The notes: generated by a model from the sequence alone, not told the origin. DNA of 43,648 bases from Bacteroidia bacterium (GCA_026391315.1 JAPLDT010000054.1:1-43648), one strand, 5' to 3'. Shown: positions 26,062-34,600, numbered from the stretch's first letter. Numbers and translations: made by a program.

Positions 26062-27225
26062 TTAAAGCTCGAGTCCGGTCAATTCACCTAGTACAAACTT
26101 CTCTTGGTTAAAAACGGGGGTTGCATACATTTTCAACCAAAGCACCATAGAATCGGCAATATCTTCATTCACGAGTTGTAGCCTCTGGTGAGTCAATTCA
26201 ATGAACGACACTTTTTGAGCATCGGAATATTGTGAAGCGTACTTCGTTGTTTTGAAATACAAATCGTAGGCAATGTAATTGTTGGGAAATAACCGGTAAT
26301 TCCTGTAAATCTCTTTATCTATCTTCTCGGCAAGCAGTTTCAACCGCTCATTCATAACCGGTTCCTCCGCAATTTGGTGTAGAATCCCCTCATCAATCTG
26401 CTTCCCAAATTGTATGTGAATTCTACCTTTCTGATTGCTCAGTCCGCTTACCATACTCATCATATCATCTTTCTCAGTTTTCTGAAAATTAGGATCCGAC
26501 TGACGTTTCTTCAATTCTGCAACTTTCTCATTTCCACAAGGTTCAATTTCATAAGATATCGCCATTGGAACAATTCTGAGCTCTTTGAATCCTTCAAAAA
26601 AGCCATTCCCGTTGGACATGTTCAGCATCTTCAAAAGTGCCGGCTGAGTGACGTCATTACCATCCTTAGCCCGGCCTTCCCTTTGGGCAATCCAAACAGA
26701 ATCACCCCCTTTTGTAATCATTTGCCGGATGTAGCTCGATAGATGTCTGGAGGAGACAAGCATCTCCTTGACAGGAATATTACGTTTAACAATGAATGAT
26801 CGGTTGATCCGAACCAGGTCGTTGATCCAGGGATAAATCAACAAATTGCTGCCTATGGCAATCTCGGTAGAGCGGAAACCACTGGCATGCATCTCTACAT
26901 TCATCAGGGCGACATCGAGAATAATATCCCTATGGTTTGATACAAACAGGTAGCGGGTGTTTTTATCAAGTTCTTCGAGCCCGTTCATGGTCAGACCATG
27001 GGAACTGGAAGCAAGGATCCTGTTGATCAAAGGTACAACGAACTTATCCTGAAAGACCTCAATACTCTTGGTCATACTCAATCCAGCTTTTATCTGCTCC
27101 AATTCGGCCTCTCCATTGTGCAAATTTTTCAATACATTGTTGAACTTGGGATCTTCTAATAATCTGGATATTATGGTTGCAAATTCGTCGTTTCGGTAAG
27201 GGCGGATATCATCAAAATTGTGCAT
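26062..27225 (-). CDS. Glycerolipid acyltransferase (PlsB/PlsC superfamily)
   Basis: The 387-residue protein is counted from the ATG at 27225, which begins MHNFDDIRPYRNDEF; longer frames from 27234 (ATG) or 27264 (GTG) are possible but add little. The acyltransferase region (about 85-260) has LFVSNHRDIILDVALMN (motif I), a RINRSFIVKRN segment, IAQREGRAKDG (motif III with the conserved Glu-Gly) and IVPMAISYE (motif IV). It resembles the GPAT/PlsB branch more than small PlsC proteins. It probably acylates glycerol-3-phosphate or a lysolipid at the membrane; no transmembrane helix is obvious. It is the second acyltransferase in the window and is not closely similar to the one at 17027. Confidence 0.83.
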   Translation of the reverse strand: MHNFDDIRPYRNDEFATIISRLLEDPKFNNVLKNLHNGEAELEQIKAGLSMTKSIEVFQDKFVVPLINRILASSSHGLTMNGLEELDKNTRYLFVSNHRDIILDVALMNVEMHASGFRSTEIAIGSNLLIYPWINDLVRINRSFIVKRNIPVKEMLVSSRHLSSYIRQMITKGGDSVWIAQREGRAKDGNDVTQPALLKMLNMSNGNGFFEGFKELRIVPMAISYEIEPCGNEKVAELKKRQSDPNFQKTEKDDMMSMVSGLSNQKGRIHIQFGKQIDEGILHQIAEEPVMNERLKLLAEKIDKEIYRNYRLFPNNYIAYDLYFKTTKYASQYSDAQKVSFIELTHQRLQLVNEDIADSMVLWLKMYATPVFNQEKFVLGELTGLEL

Positions 27226-27432
27226 GGAATGCATGTGCTTTTGTTTAATAATTCGGTTGCCCACTTTCAGGGCAGAGCAAAGTTACAAAATTTAAGGGTA
27301 TCGATCGGCTATTTAGATTTTTTTAACCATTCAGGATATTGATCGAAACCGGTATTGCACTGCAAATAAAGCTGTTTTCACTGAGAAAAAGCAATGAGCA
27401 AGATCAAAAATCAAGTGTCCAAAGTACAAAAA

Positions 27433-27537
27433 TTTACCAGAAAGAACTCAAAGGAAAACACAAAGGACATAAAGCTAAACTCCAAACAATTTGATTTTTG
27501 TGACCTTTGTGCTTCCCTTCGTGCCCTTCGTGGTAAA
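27433..27537. repeat. Imperfect long inverted repeat (34-base arms)
   Basis: The arm at 27433-27466 (TTTACCAGAAAG...CACAAAGG) is complementary at roughly 70% of positions to 27504-27537 (CCTTTGTGC...TGGTAAA). It has the same CACAAAGG/CCTTTGTG core as the inverted repeat at 16864-16956. It lies just downstream of the HhH gene on the minus strand. Confidence 0.75.
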
Positions 27538-27551
27538 ATATCTACACCTTT

Positions 27552-29588
27552 TTAAAACTTGAGGTAAAGCTGACCCCTGACATCAAACCTGTGATTGCCC
27601 TGTGTTGCATCATTGCTGGAACCCATGGAGGTTACCCCTTCCCTCAAAGTAAATCCGCCTTTGAAATAGAAAGTCATCAGCCTGCAGGGTTGCCACTTCA
27701 GGTTCAGATAGCTTCTAACCCCCTCGCCATGAAATTCCGGTATGGCAAAATAGTATAGCAAGTCATTTTCATAACTATAAACTCTCGAATTGTAGCCGTC
27801 AGTATGGTAGTATGCTATCCTAAACCAGCATTTCAACTTCGATGAGGGAGAAAGGATGAGATCCTGGAAAAACAGATATCCCCTCTCCCTTAACGCATTG
27901 TAGCCGTATTCGACCAGTTCCAGTCTGCTTCTCAACTGAAACTGTTCATTTAATTTCCAGTCGAAATGGACTCTCCATTTGGAGGTCGATTCGTCCCATT
28001 GTTCGGGGAGACCTGTAGCACCGGAAACTTTTTGTGGTTTTTGGACAAACCTGGCATGAATATAGGCCGTCATGTTTGATTTGATAACTATTTCAGCCTG
28101 GAATGCCATGGAATGGCCGTGAGCAGGAGTAATGGTCTGGTAGGTCATCCAGGGAAAATAAAAGAGATCGGTTTGACCTCCCAATTTGATTTTCGACATC
28201 GGGAAATACTCAAACGCGGCATAGAAACCCTCTTCATTTTTGCCTCCGCTTCCTTCGGCAAAAGCCCCCGAATTGAAGGATTGAAAGGCAGGATCATAAT
28301 AGCGGTACAAAAAAGAGAGCGACCACTGTGGGTGAGCCTTCCAAACCATTCCGTTGACGAAAGCGGGTCTCAGGTTTTGTGAGATTCCGGCCTCGCCAAA
28401 AACATTTATTTGATTCATGATAAGATGATAATCAATTCCAAAATTGCTGTTTGTCTCCCCCTCAAACGACTTTGATTTGTAAGGCTGATCGCCTTTTGAT
28501 ACAGGCAATTCAAATCTCTGGAAGGAGGCCAGCACCCCAAACCGCCAATGTTCGAAACGAAAATCACCATACCCACCGACCATGCGCTCACCTACATCCT
28601 TTTCATCCTCCTTTTCAGAGCCGGTACGATGCAGTCCGTCCATTCTGAAAGAGGTGATGTATCTGTTCTCTAAACTGTCCATTTCCAAATTGGCATCTCT
28701 CCGTTTGTCCGAGAAAAAGAGGGAAAGTTTGACCGGTTTAAAATTGAATTGCACAGCCGCACCCCTGAAGAAAAGGTTCTCATCGGTGGAACTGTAGGGT
28801 CTGATCCCTTCGCCGGTGCGCATCAGGGAGGAGAGGTCGGAGGCGTAACTGACTCCGCCTCCCGACCATAGATTGACTCCCTGTCCAAATCTCAAGTGGT
28901 AATCTCCCAGTACCACCCGCCTGATCAAGCCTTTCCCATCCAGGCACAGAAAGCCGGATAAAAAGTCAAAGCCCCTCTTGTTCGTCCTGTTGAAAAAATC
29001 CTCCCCCGCATCATTTTCTGCTGTAATTCCAAGTTCAAGCCATTTTCCAACCTCAGCCCGGTATCGGCTAAAGCAACTATACGGGCTGCCCGGGTATGCC
29101 GGAGGTTTGTCGTTCTTCGAACTAAATCCTACCGGGATTGGATAAGATGTTTTGATCCGGGTAAGCAACGATTGGTGTATCGCCCTATCCCATTTTTTCT
29201 GTAGGGAATCAGCTTCCTGGTTAAAGCGCACAAATGGCTCCATTTTCTCTAACAGTTCCTTGCTGAAACCACCCATCACGGCAAGTTCCTTCAGGGTAAG
29301 AATCTGTCCGTATTTTTGCCGGTATGCCAATATAGTACGCACCTGCCTAAAATTCAGAAAGTTCAATCGAAGCAACTCTTCTTCTGATGCTCTGTTGATA
29401 TAGATCGGATGCCCGGCATAATAACTGATATCTTCCAGTAAAAGGGAACTCTCAGAGCCGTCTTCGGAGGCAGAGAGTGATTCGACCAACTCTTCCATCT
29501 GTTGTTCTTTGCGCAAGTCTGTCTGCTGACCGTAGCCGGAAGCTGCCAACAGAAAGAATACCACAATTATTGAAATATCCCTGTTCAT
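27552..29588 (-). CDS. Exported helix-hairpin-helix protein with predicted outer-membrane barrel
   Basis: The 678-residue protein has a signal peptide (residues 1-20, cleavage near GYGQQ). Residues 60-122 look like tandem helix-hairpin-helix units of the ComEA kind: INRASEEELLRLNFL, then ILAYRQKYGQILTLKELAVM and GGFSKELLEKMEPF. The remaining 520 residues alternate aromatic and polar residues in many short strands (GDYHLRFGQGVNL, FRFEHWRFGVLASF and others) and end in GQLYLKF, with the C-terminal Phe expected of outer-membrane barrels. HhH units usually bind DNA without sequence preference. An exported HhH joined to a barrel could be a surface or periplasmic DNA-binding or uptake protein; this is inference. 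The stop of the upstream gene overlaps this start by 4 bases, so translation is probably coupled. Confidence 0.75.
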   Translation of the reverse strand: MNRDISIIVVFFLLAASGYGQQTDLRKEQQMEELVESLSASEDGSESSLLLEDISYYAGHPIYINRASEEELLRLNFLNFRQVRTILAYRQKYGQILTLKELAVMGGFSKELLEKMEPFVRFNQEADSLQKKWDRAIHQSLLTRIKTSYPIPVGFSSKNDKPPAYPGSPYSCFSRYRAEVGKWLELGITAENDAGEDFFNRTNKRGFDFLSGFLCLDGKGLIRRVVLGDYHLRFGQGVNLWSGGGVSYASDLSSLMRTGEGIRPYSSTDENLFFRGAAVQFNFKPVKLSLFFSDKRRDANLEMDSLENRYITSFRMDGLHRTGSEKEDEKDVGERMVGGYGDFRFEHWRFGVLASFQRFELPVSKGDQPYKSKSFEGETNSNFGIDYHLIMNQINVFGEAGISQNLRPAFVNGMVWKAHPQWSLSFLYRYYDPAFQSFNSGAFAEGSGGKNEEGFYAAFEYFPMSKIKLGGQTDLFYFPWMTYQTITPAHGHSMAFQAEIVIKSNMTAYIHARFVQKPQKVSGATGLPEQWDESTSKWRVHFDWKLNEQFQLRSRLELVEYGYNALRERGYLFFQDLILSPSSKLKCWFRIAYYHTDGYNSRVYSYENDLLYYFAIPEFHGEGVRSYLNLKWQPCRLMTFYFKGGFTLREGVTSMGSSNDATQGNHRFDVRGQLYLKF

Positions 29589-30424
29589 CTGTTGAAGTTA
29601 AAATTGAATGAAAACAGCGGAGAATATCCCAGTATTTCGTGGTGAACAAGGGCAAAATCCAACTGCCAGAATCTCCAGCGATAGCCAAAACCAAACGAAT
29701 GTTGAAAAGGATTGGTCGATAATCCTCCCCTTAGCAGGAAGTTTTCAATGAGCTTGTACTCAGTCCCGAACCGGAAAGCGACTCCACCATCTTTTTCAAA
29801 TGTCGTTTCACCTGCAAGCAGTAGCTGTTCCGATAAACGGCAGGAAGCCCCACCCCTGATAAGCAGTGGGAATACTAGCTTATACTGAAAAGTTTCGGCT
29901 GCAGTCTGCGCACAATTTCTGAGGTGAATGCCCAAAGAAAGCCGGCGGGAGTGCTGATATCCGATTCCACAGTCAACCTGAAAAGAACCAGTATTTTGGC
30001 TTGTCTCAGGCAGGTTCAGAAAAAAATAGTTGATACAGATTCCGCCTGACAGCTTCCTGGTAAGTTTTTTTGCCATGGAAATGGAAACACTGGTTTCTTT
30101 GTAAGTGGCAACAGCGGATTGTGCCACTCCAAGGGCCAACACAGCCGATGGAATTGGACAGATCAATGAAAGGGCGCTTTCGTGGTAACCTTTGATGAGC
30201 CAGGGTTGCCTGAATGAGAGGTTAATGGAAGAAAAATTTTCCTCCGCCAAAAAAGCCTGGTTTTGAAAAATTGAAAATTGTCCGGGAAGGGCAACCACTG
30301 CAAGGGCCATGGCTGACTCTCTTGCTCCAATGGCGGAAATCCTTTCGATTGCAGAACTGCTTAAACAATGAATTTGTAAAAGCAAACAGATCAACAGACC
30401 GGTTTTCAGATCTCTTTTGCGCAT
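29585..30424 (-). CDS. Predicted outer-membrane beta-barrel protein (PorV/PorQ-like)
   Basis: The 279-residue protein has a signal peptide (hydrophobic residues 8-22). After it comes GARESAMALAVVALPGQFSIFQNQAFLA, with the order GAR...A...A...NxAxLA seen at the start of PorV, PorQ and UPF0164-type barrels. The rest alternates in beta-strand fashion, and the C-terminus is FSFNFNFNR. PorV and PorQ act in the type IX secretion machinery of Bacteroidota, but this protein is shorter than PorV and its role is unknown. It is the first gene of a two-gene unit with the HhH-barrel protein, its stop overlapping that start as ATGA, so the two probably work together. A terminator for purE separates it from the gene upstream, so it should have its own promoter near 30430-30476. 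Confidence 0.6.
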   Translation of the reverse strand: MRKRDLKTGLLICLLLQIHCLSSSAIERISAIGARESAMALAVVALPGQFSIFQNQAFLAEENFSSINLSFRQPWLIKGYHESALSLICPIPSAVLALGVAQSAVATYKETSVSISMAKKLTRKLSGGICINYFFLNLPETSQNTGSFQVDCGIGYQHSRRLSLGIHLRNCAQTAAETFQYKLVFPLLIRGGASCRLSEQLLLAGETTFEKDGGVAFRFGTEYKLIENFLLRGGLSTNPFQHSFGFGYRWRFWQLDFALVHHEILGYSPLFSFNFNFNR

Positions 30425-30476
30425 GTCCGTAAAGTTTGGATGAGAAGAGACCGGTCAACCCCACTGCGAGGGGAGA

Positions 30477-30509
30477 TAAAAAGAGGGAGCTGCTGACCGC
30501 ACTCCCTCT
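30477..30509 (-). terminator. Rho-independent terminator of purE
   Basis: On the minus strand AGAGGGAG and CTCCCTCT form an 8-bp stem around a 12-base loop, followed by TTTT. It lies 33 bases after the purE stop and before the barrel gene. Confidence 0.75.
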
Positions 30510-30541
30510 AATATACCGAGAAAAAACGAGAAAACAAAAAC

Positions 30542-31060
30542 TTAATTGGTTTTGAACGGGTATTTTACCTGCGCCAATTCGTTGTTTGCTTCAACAATTT
30601 TATTTTTTAATTCATCTTTGAATGCGATCAGTTTGGCCATTAAAGCTTCATCTCCGGTTGCAATCATCTGAGCAGCAAGTATGGCAGAGTTTCTTGAACC
30701 ATTGAGCGCAACAGTAGCTACCGGGATTCCGGGAGGCATCTGCAAAATTGCCAGGATGGAATCCCAACCTTCCAGCGAGGCTTTGATTGGAACGCCAATA
30801 ACAGGAATTGGTGTCATGGCTGCAATGACTCCTGGCAAGTGGGCAGCCATTCCTGCAGCGGCTATGATGACTTTGATGCCCCGGCCGTGGGCTCCCTTTG
30901 CAAATTTCTCAACCTCATCGGGCGTTCTGTGCGCAGACAGCGCATTCATTTCGAAAGGAATTTCAAGTTGGTTGAGTATTTCGGCTGCTCCGCTCATCAC
31001 CGGCAGGTCTGAGGTGCTCCCCATGATGATACTTACTTTTGGCATTAATCCCTGTGTCAT
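30542..31060 (-). CDS. purE: N5-carboxyaminoimidazole ribonucleotide mutase
   Basis: The 172-residue protein is of class I PurE and moves the carboxyl group of N5-CAIR to give CAIR in purine synthesis. Signatures are IIMGSTSDLPVM at the N-terminus, NALSAHRTPDEV with the catalytic His, AAGMAAHLPGVIAAMTPIPVIGVP, and MPPGIPVATVALNGSRNSA. All are intact. ATG codons at 31060 and 31045 are both possible starts; the second gives the more usual N-terminus MPKVSIIMG, the first is placed better relative to the promoter. It diverges from hpt-adk, which are also purine genes, and is ended by its own terminator. PurK is not in the window. Confidence 0.96.
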   Translation of the reverse strand: MTQGLMPKVSIIMGSTSDLPVMSGAAEILNQLEIPFEMNALSAHRTPDEVEKFAKGAHGRGIKVIIAAAGMAAHLPGVIAAMTPIPVIGVPIKASLEGWDSILAILQMPPGIPVATVALNGSRNSAILAAQMIATGDEALMAKLIAFKDELKNKIVEANNELAQVKYPFKTN

Positions 31061-31084
31061 GGTTTTATACAATTTTCAATCCCC

Positions 31085-31092
31085 CAAAATTA
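31085..31092 (-). promoter_or_regulatory. Candidate -7 promoter element for purE
   Basis: On the minus strand TAATTTTG matches TAnnTTTG, 24 bases before the ATG at 31060. No clear TTG lies 17-23 bases further upstream. Confidence 0.4.
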
Positions 31093-31141
31093 CGATATAT
31101 TCGATATCATAATCATTTAGTAACGCAGGGTGCCATTTTTT

Positions 31142-31173
31142 TTTGCCCCTCCGAAAAGAAAATTTTATATTTG
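31142..31173 (+). promoter_or_regulatory. Candidate promoter of hpt-adk
   Basis: TTTG (31142-31145) and TATATTTG (31166-31173) are spaced by 20 bases, which matches the Bacteroidota consensus TTTG-N19-21-TAnnTTTG. The predicted transcript would have a leader of about 165 bases before hpt. No riboswitch was recognised in that leader. Confidence 0.6.
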
Positions 31174-31344
31174 CGGAACTTTTATAGAAACACTTCTGTA
31201 TCATACCTTGAACAGACTAATCTGAATCAGGGGATTTTTTTTATGAAGTGAATATTTCGACCATAAACTTCAATATCATCCTATAAAAAGAATAAGACTT
31301 TTACGATTAGCTGACAACTAATCACTTAAAAAATTTTCTATCTT

Positions 31345-31884
31345 ATGAGACGAATCAAGCTTTGGGACAAAGAATTCGAGATCTCCCATCCTTATGAAGA
31401 AATACAGGCGGCAATCCAAAAAATGGCGGCCCAAATGAGGAGAGACTTCGAAGGTAAAAATGCCCTTTTTGTCTGCATCCTGAATGGTTCGTTTATGTTT
31501 GCAGCTGATCTGATGAAGGAACTCGATCTGCTTGATGCCGAAATCTCCTTCTTGAAACTTGCCTCCTACTCCGGAACAGCCTCCTGCGGCGAAATTAAGG
31601 AGTTGATTGGGCTGAACGAAAACATGAAAGACAGGACAGTAGTTGTCCTGGAGGACATTGTCGATTCTGGTCACACCATTGCGGATGTGATTGCCCAAAT
31701 CAATGCGCGGGGTGCAAAAGAGGTTAAAATTGCCACGTTGCTTTTCAAACCGGATGCACTGAAAACGAAAATTCAACTGGACTATATCGGCATCGAAATT
31801 CCCAATGATTTTATTGTTGGGTATGGTCTTGACTTTGATCGCAGGGGGCGCAACCTCAAAGATATCTACACGTTAGTTAAATAA
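31345..31884 (+). CDS. hpt: Hypoxanthine phosphoribosyltransferase
   Basis: The 179-residue protein salvages hypoxanthine and probably guanine using PRPP. The PRPP-binding loop is VVVLEDIVDSGHTIADV (near residues 98-114), preceded by the short CILNGSFMF loop and followed by KIATLLFKPD and the C-terminal FIVGYGLDFDRRGRNL with the conserved base-stacking aromatic region. The length is standard. It is 5 bases upstream of adk and surely co-transcribed, giving a purine salvage and nucleotide balance unit opposite purE. The start ATG at 31345 has no Shine-Dalgarno sequence. Confidence 0.95.
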   Translation: MRRIKLWDKEFEISHPYEEIQAAIQKMAAQMRRDFEGKNALFVCILNGSFMFAADLMKELDLLDAEISFLKLASYSGTASCGEIKELIGLNENMKDRTVVVLEDIVDSGHTIADVIAQINARGAKEVKIATLLFKPDALKTKIQLDYIGIEIPNDFIVGYGLDFDRRGRNLKDIYTLVK

Positions 31885-31889
31885 ACATC

Positions 31890-32483
31890 ATGATAAACCT
31901 GGTTTTATTTGGTCCTCCCGGAGCCGGGAAAGGTACTCAAGCCACCTTTTTGGCCAAGGAATACCAATTGATTCACTTGTCGACAGGGGATATTCTCCGC
32001 GAGGAGATAGCTGAGAACACAGAAATTGGTCAAATTACCAGAGACATTATTTGCAGAGGAGAACTGGTTCCGGATGAAATCGTTATTGAGTTGATCCGGC
32101 ATAAGCTGGACAAAAATCCCACTGCCAACGGCTTTCTTTTCGACGGATTTCCACGGACGGTGCCACAAGCAGAAGCGCTTGATACGTTATTGGTTCACTA
32201 TGGCCGGAGTGTGAGCGCCATGCTGTCGCTGGAGGTTGAAAAGGAAGAGCTCATCAACCGGTTGATGAACAGGGGTACCACATCGGGAAGAAGCGATGAT
32301 TCAAACCGCCTGGTTATTGAGAACCGAATTGAGGTTTACAACCAAAAGACAGCCCCATTGATCCATTATTACCAAAGTGCCGGTAAGTACGAAGCAATCA
32401 ATGGGATAGGCTCCATCGATGATATTACCAGACGATTAAAAAGCTGTATAGAGAGTCTTCCAAAAAATAGAAAAAGCCGCTAA
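31890..32483 (+). CDS. adk: Adenylate kinase
   Basis: The 197-residue protein interconverts ATP, ADP and AMP. The P-loop is GPPGAGKGT (residues 8-16), followed by LSTGDILREEI (AMP site), FDGFPRTVPQAEAL, and a short LID (MNRGTTSGRSDDSN) without the zinc-binding cysteines, so it is of the short-lid bacterial type. The stop codon TAA lies inside the loop of a 16-bp perfect hairpin that ends transcription from both sides. It is the second gene of the hpt-adk unit and converges on the DUF3109 gene. Confidence 0.97.
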   Translation: MINLVLFGPPGAGKGTQATFLAKEYQLIHLSTGDILREEIAENTEIGQITRDIICRGELVPDEIVIELIRHKLDKNPTANGFLFDGFPRTVPQAEALDTLLVHYGRSVSAMLSLEVEKEELINRLMNRGTTSGRSDDSNRLVIENRIEVYNQKTAPLIHYYQSAGKYEAINGIGSIDDITRRLKSCIESLPKNRKSR

Positions 32484-32500
32484 ACGGCTTTTTCTATTTT
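32464..32500. terminator. Bidirectional intrinsic terminator between adk and the DUF3109 gene
   Basis: A perfect 16-bp stem (32464-32479 with 32485-32500) encloses a 5-base loop that includes part of the adk stop codon. The core is GAAAAAGCCG/CGGCTTTTTC with A-rich and T-rich flanks, so it can act on both strands. It also overlaps the last codon of the DUF3109 gene. Confidence 0.9.
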
Positions 32501-33077
32501 ATCCTTTTTCATTTGGAAGATGCTCTGCAACCAGTTTCAATTCCTGGTACCACTCTTCGCCATATTTCCTAGTAAGCGGTTCTTCCAGATATTTCCACAG
32601 CGGAAGGTTGTTGCTTTTACCGCATGCCCTGCCAGCTTTACATATCTTCAATTTTTCATAGTTGACTCCGTCAAATCTTTTGTATTCGGTGATCCTGATG
32701 GGAAAAAGATGACAGGAGACCGGTTTCCTGAAGGATGTCTTCTTTTCAAAGTAGGCCCTTTCGATGGCACACAAGGTAATTCCCTTCTCATTCACAAAGG
32801 TAAAGACGCATTCATTCTTGCCTACAATCGGGGTTACCAGATCATTATCCTGGTCGATCACGGAAAAACCCTGCCGCGAGATTTCGGCTACATTTTCGGA
32901 AGAGAGATACTCCTTGAAAACAGGATAGAGTTTCTCAATGGCTTCAGCCTCTTCGTCGGTCAATGGGGCGCCACTGTCGCCGTCTACGCAGCATGCTCCC
33001 TTGCAATGATCCAGATCGCAACAGAATTTCGATTCGATGACATCGAGACTGACAATTGTTTTGCCAATCTCTATCAT
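32499..33077 (-). CDS. DUF3109 family cysteine-rich protein
   Basis: The 192-residue protein belongs to DUF3109, which is common in Bacteroidota and has no settled function. It is rich in ordered cysteines: FCCDLDHCKGACC near residues 17-29, then single or paired Cys in ECVFTF, LCAIERA, PVSCHLFP, LKICKAGRACG. The spacing resembles that of YkgJ-type zinc or iron-chelating proteins, so binding of an Fe-S cluster or zinc is plausible. No signal peptide is present. Its start overlaps the gpmI stop as ATGA, so the two are translated together, and this pairing may hint at a role tied to central metabolism. Confidence 0.85.
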   Translation of the reverse strand: MIEIGKTIVSLDVIESKFCCDLDHCKGACCVDGDSGAPLTDEEAEAIEKLYPVFKEYLSSENVAEISRQGFSVIDQDNDLVTPIVGKNECVFTFVNEKGITLCAIERAYFEKKTSFRKPVSCHLFPIRITEYKRFDGVNYEKLKICKAGRACGKSNNLPLWKYLEEPLTRKYGEEWYQELKLVAEHLPNEKG

Positions 33078-34600
33078 ATCAGAACTTTCCCAGTCATCTC
33101 TTTCGGAACGTCAAGACCCATGATGGTCAGAATGGTTGGCGCTACATCTGCCAGAATTCCGTTGTTGATTTTTGCATTCTTGTTGTCAGTCACCCAGATA
33201 CATGGAACCGGATTGAGCGAGTGGGCAGTATTGGCGCTACCATCTTCGTTAATGGCAAAATCGGCATTGCCATGGTCGGCAATGATCAAAATATCGTATC
33301 CGTTGGCGCGGGCTGCCTGTATCACCTCTTTCACACACTGATCAACTGCTTTAATGGCCTTCTCGATCGCACTGTAAACACCGGTATGGCCGACCATATC
33401 GCCATTGGCAAAATTCAGACAGACAAAGTCGGCGCTCTTTTTGTTCAATTCTGCAACAATGGCATCTTTTACCAATGGAGCCGACATTTCGGGCTGTAAA
33501 TCGTAGGTGGCAACTTTGGGTGATGGGATCAGGATACGTCGTTCACCGGTAAATTCACTCTCTCTTCCTCCAGAGAAAAAGAAGGTTACGTGCGCATATT
33601 TCTCTGTTTCCGCGATTCGGATCTGATTCAGACCGGCTTTCGAAACAATTTCTCCCAGCGTATTGTAAACATTGTCCTTGTCAAAAATAACATGGATATT
33701 CTTGAAGGATGCTTTGTAATTGGTCATGGTGTACCATTCCAGAGGGATGGTATGCATCTCCTGCTCGTGGTGGTTCTCCTGGGTGAAGGCGATGGTCATT
33801 TCGCGCAGGCGGTCGGTACGGTAGTTGAAGCAGATCACCACATCGCCTTCCTGAATGGTTGCCAAAGGCCGGTCGTTCTCATCCGTCATCACGATAGGCT
33901 TAATAAACTCATCGGTTACCCCTTCGTCATACGATGCGCGAATGGAAGCGAGCAGGTCTTTGCTTTTCTGTCCGACCGATTTGGTAAGCATGTCGTAGGC
34001 CAATTTGATACGGTTCCAGTTGTTGTCGCGGTCCATGCCATAATAACGTCCGATCAGGGTGGCAAATTTTGCCTTTGTTCCTGCAAGTTGTTTCAGGTCT
34101 TCCTCAACGAAGCCGTAGGCAGAACGGGGATCAGTGTCGCGCCCGTCTGTCAACCCATGGATAAAAATTTTATCCAATCCCATGTCGGTGGCAACCTTTG
34201 CCAATGCAACCATGTGCAAACTGAGCGCGTGAACGCCGCCGGGACCAATCAAACCGATCAGGTGAACAGGTTTGTTGAGCGTTTTTGCATGAGTAAAAGC
34301 TTTGATAATCTGCATATTGTCTTTCAGCTTGTTCTCACGGATGGCCTTGTTTATCTTCACCAGATCCTGGTACAATACCCTGCCGGCACCAATGTTCAGG
34401 TGACCAACCTCAGAGTTTCCCATCTGACCATCAGGAAGTCCGACATCCTCGCCGGATGTAAGCAACTGGGCATGCGGATAGGTGTTCCAAAGGCTATTAA
34501 TGAAGGCAGGATGCGTGGAGTAGATCGCATCCGACTTGCTTTTATCTCCGATTCCCCAACCATCGAGAATCATCAAAAGTGTACGTTTTATATCTGTCAT
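33074..34600 (-). CDS. gpmI: 2,3-bisphosphoglycerate-independent phosphoglycerate mutase
   Basis: The 508-residue protein interconverts 3- and 2-phosphoglycerate in glycolysis with Mn2+. Features are LMILDGWGIG with metal-binding Asp13, the nucleophile Ser63 in MGNSEVGHLNIGAG, HIHGLTDGRDTDP, the YYGMDRDNNW segment, a FFSGGRE block and the C-terminal IIADHGNAD metal site. The length and motif set are complete. A good promoter lies just upstream and overlaps the 3' end of the GH18 gene. The ATG at 34600 is the start; the stop overlaps the DUF3109 start by 4 bases. A long open frame on the opposite strand is a shadow. Confidence 0.97.
   Translation of the reverse strand: MTDIKRTLLMILDGWGIGDKSKSDAIYSTHPAFINSLWNTYPHAQLLTSGEDVGLPDGQMGNSEVGHLNIGAGRVLYQDLVKINKAIRENKLKDNMQIIKAFTHAKTLNKPVHLIGLIGPGGVHALSLHMVALAKVATDMGLDKIFIHGLTDGRDTDPRSAYGFVEEDLKQLAGTKAKFATLIGRYYGMDRDNNWNRIKLAYDMLTKSVGQKSKDLLASIRASYDEGVTDEFIKPIVMTDENDRPLATIQEGDVVICFNYRTDRLREMTIAFTQENHHEQEMHTIPLEWYTMTNYKASFKNIHVIFDKDNVYNTLGEIVSKAGLNQIRIAETEKYAHVTFFFSGGRESEFTGERRILIPSPKVATYDLQPEMSAPLVKDAIVAELNKKSADFVCLNFANGDMVGHTGVYSAIEKAIKAVDQCVKEVIQAARANGYDILIIADHGNADFAINEDGSANTAHSLNPVPCIWVTDNKNAKINNGILADVAPTILTIMGLDVPKEMTGKVLI

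Noticed and set aside
32520-33341. 273-codon open frame opposite the DUF3109 and gpmI genes
   Set aside because: Antisense to two well-supported genes, with no recognisable domains.
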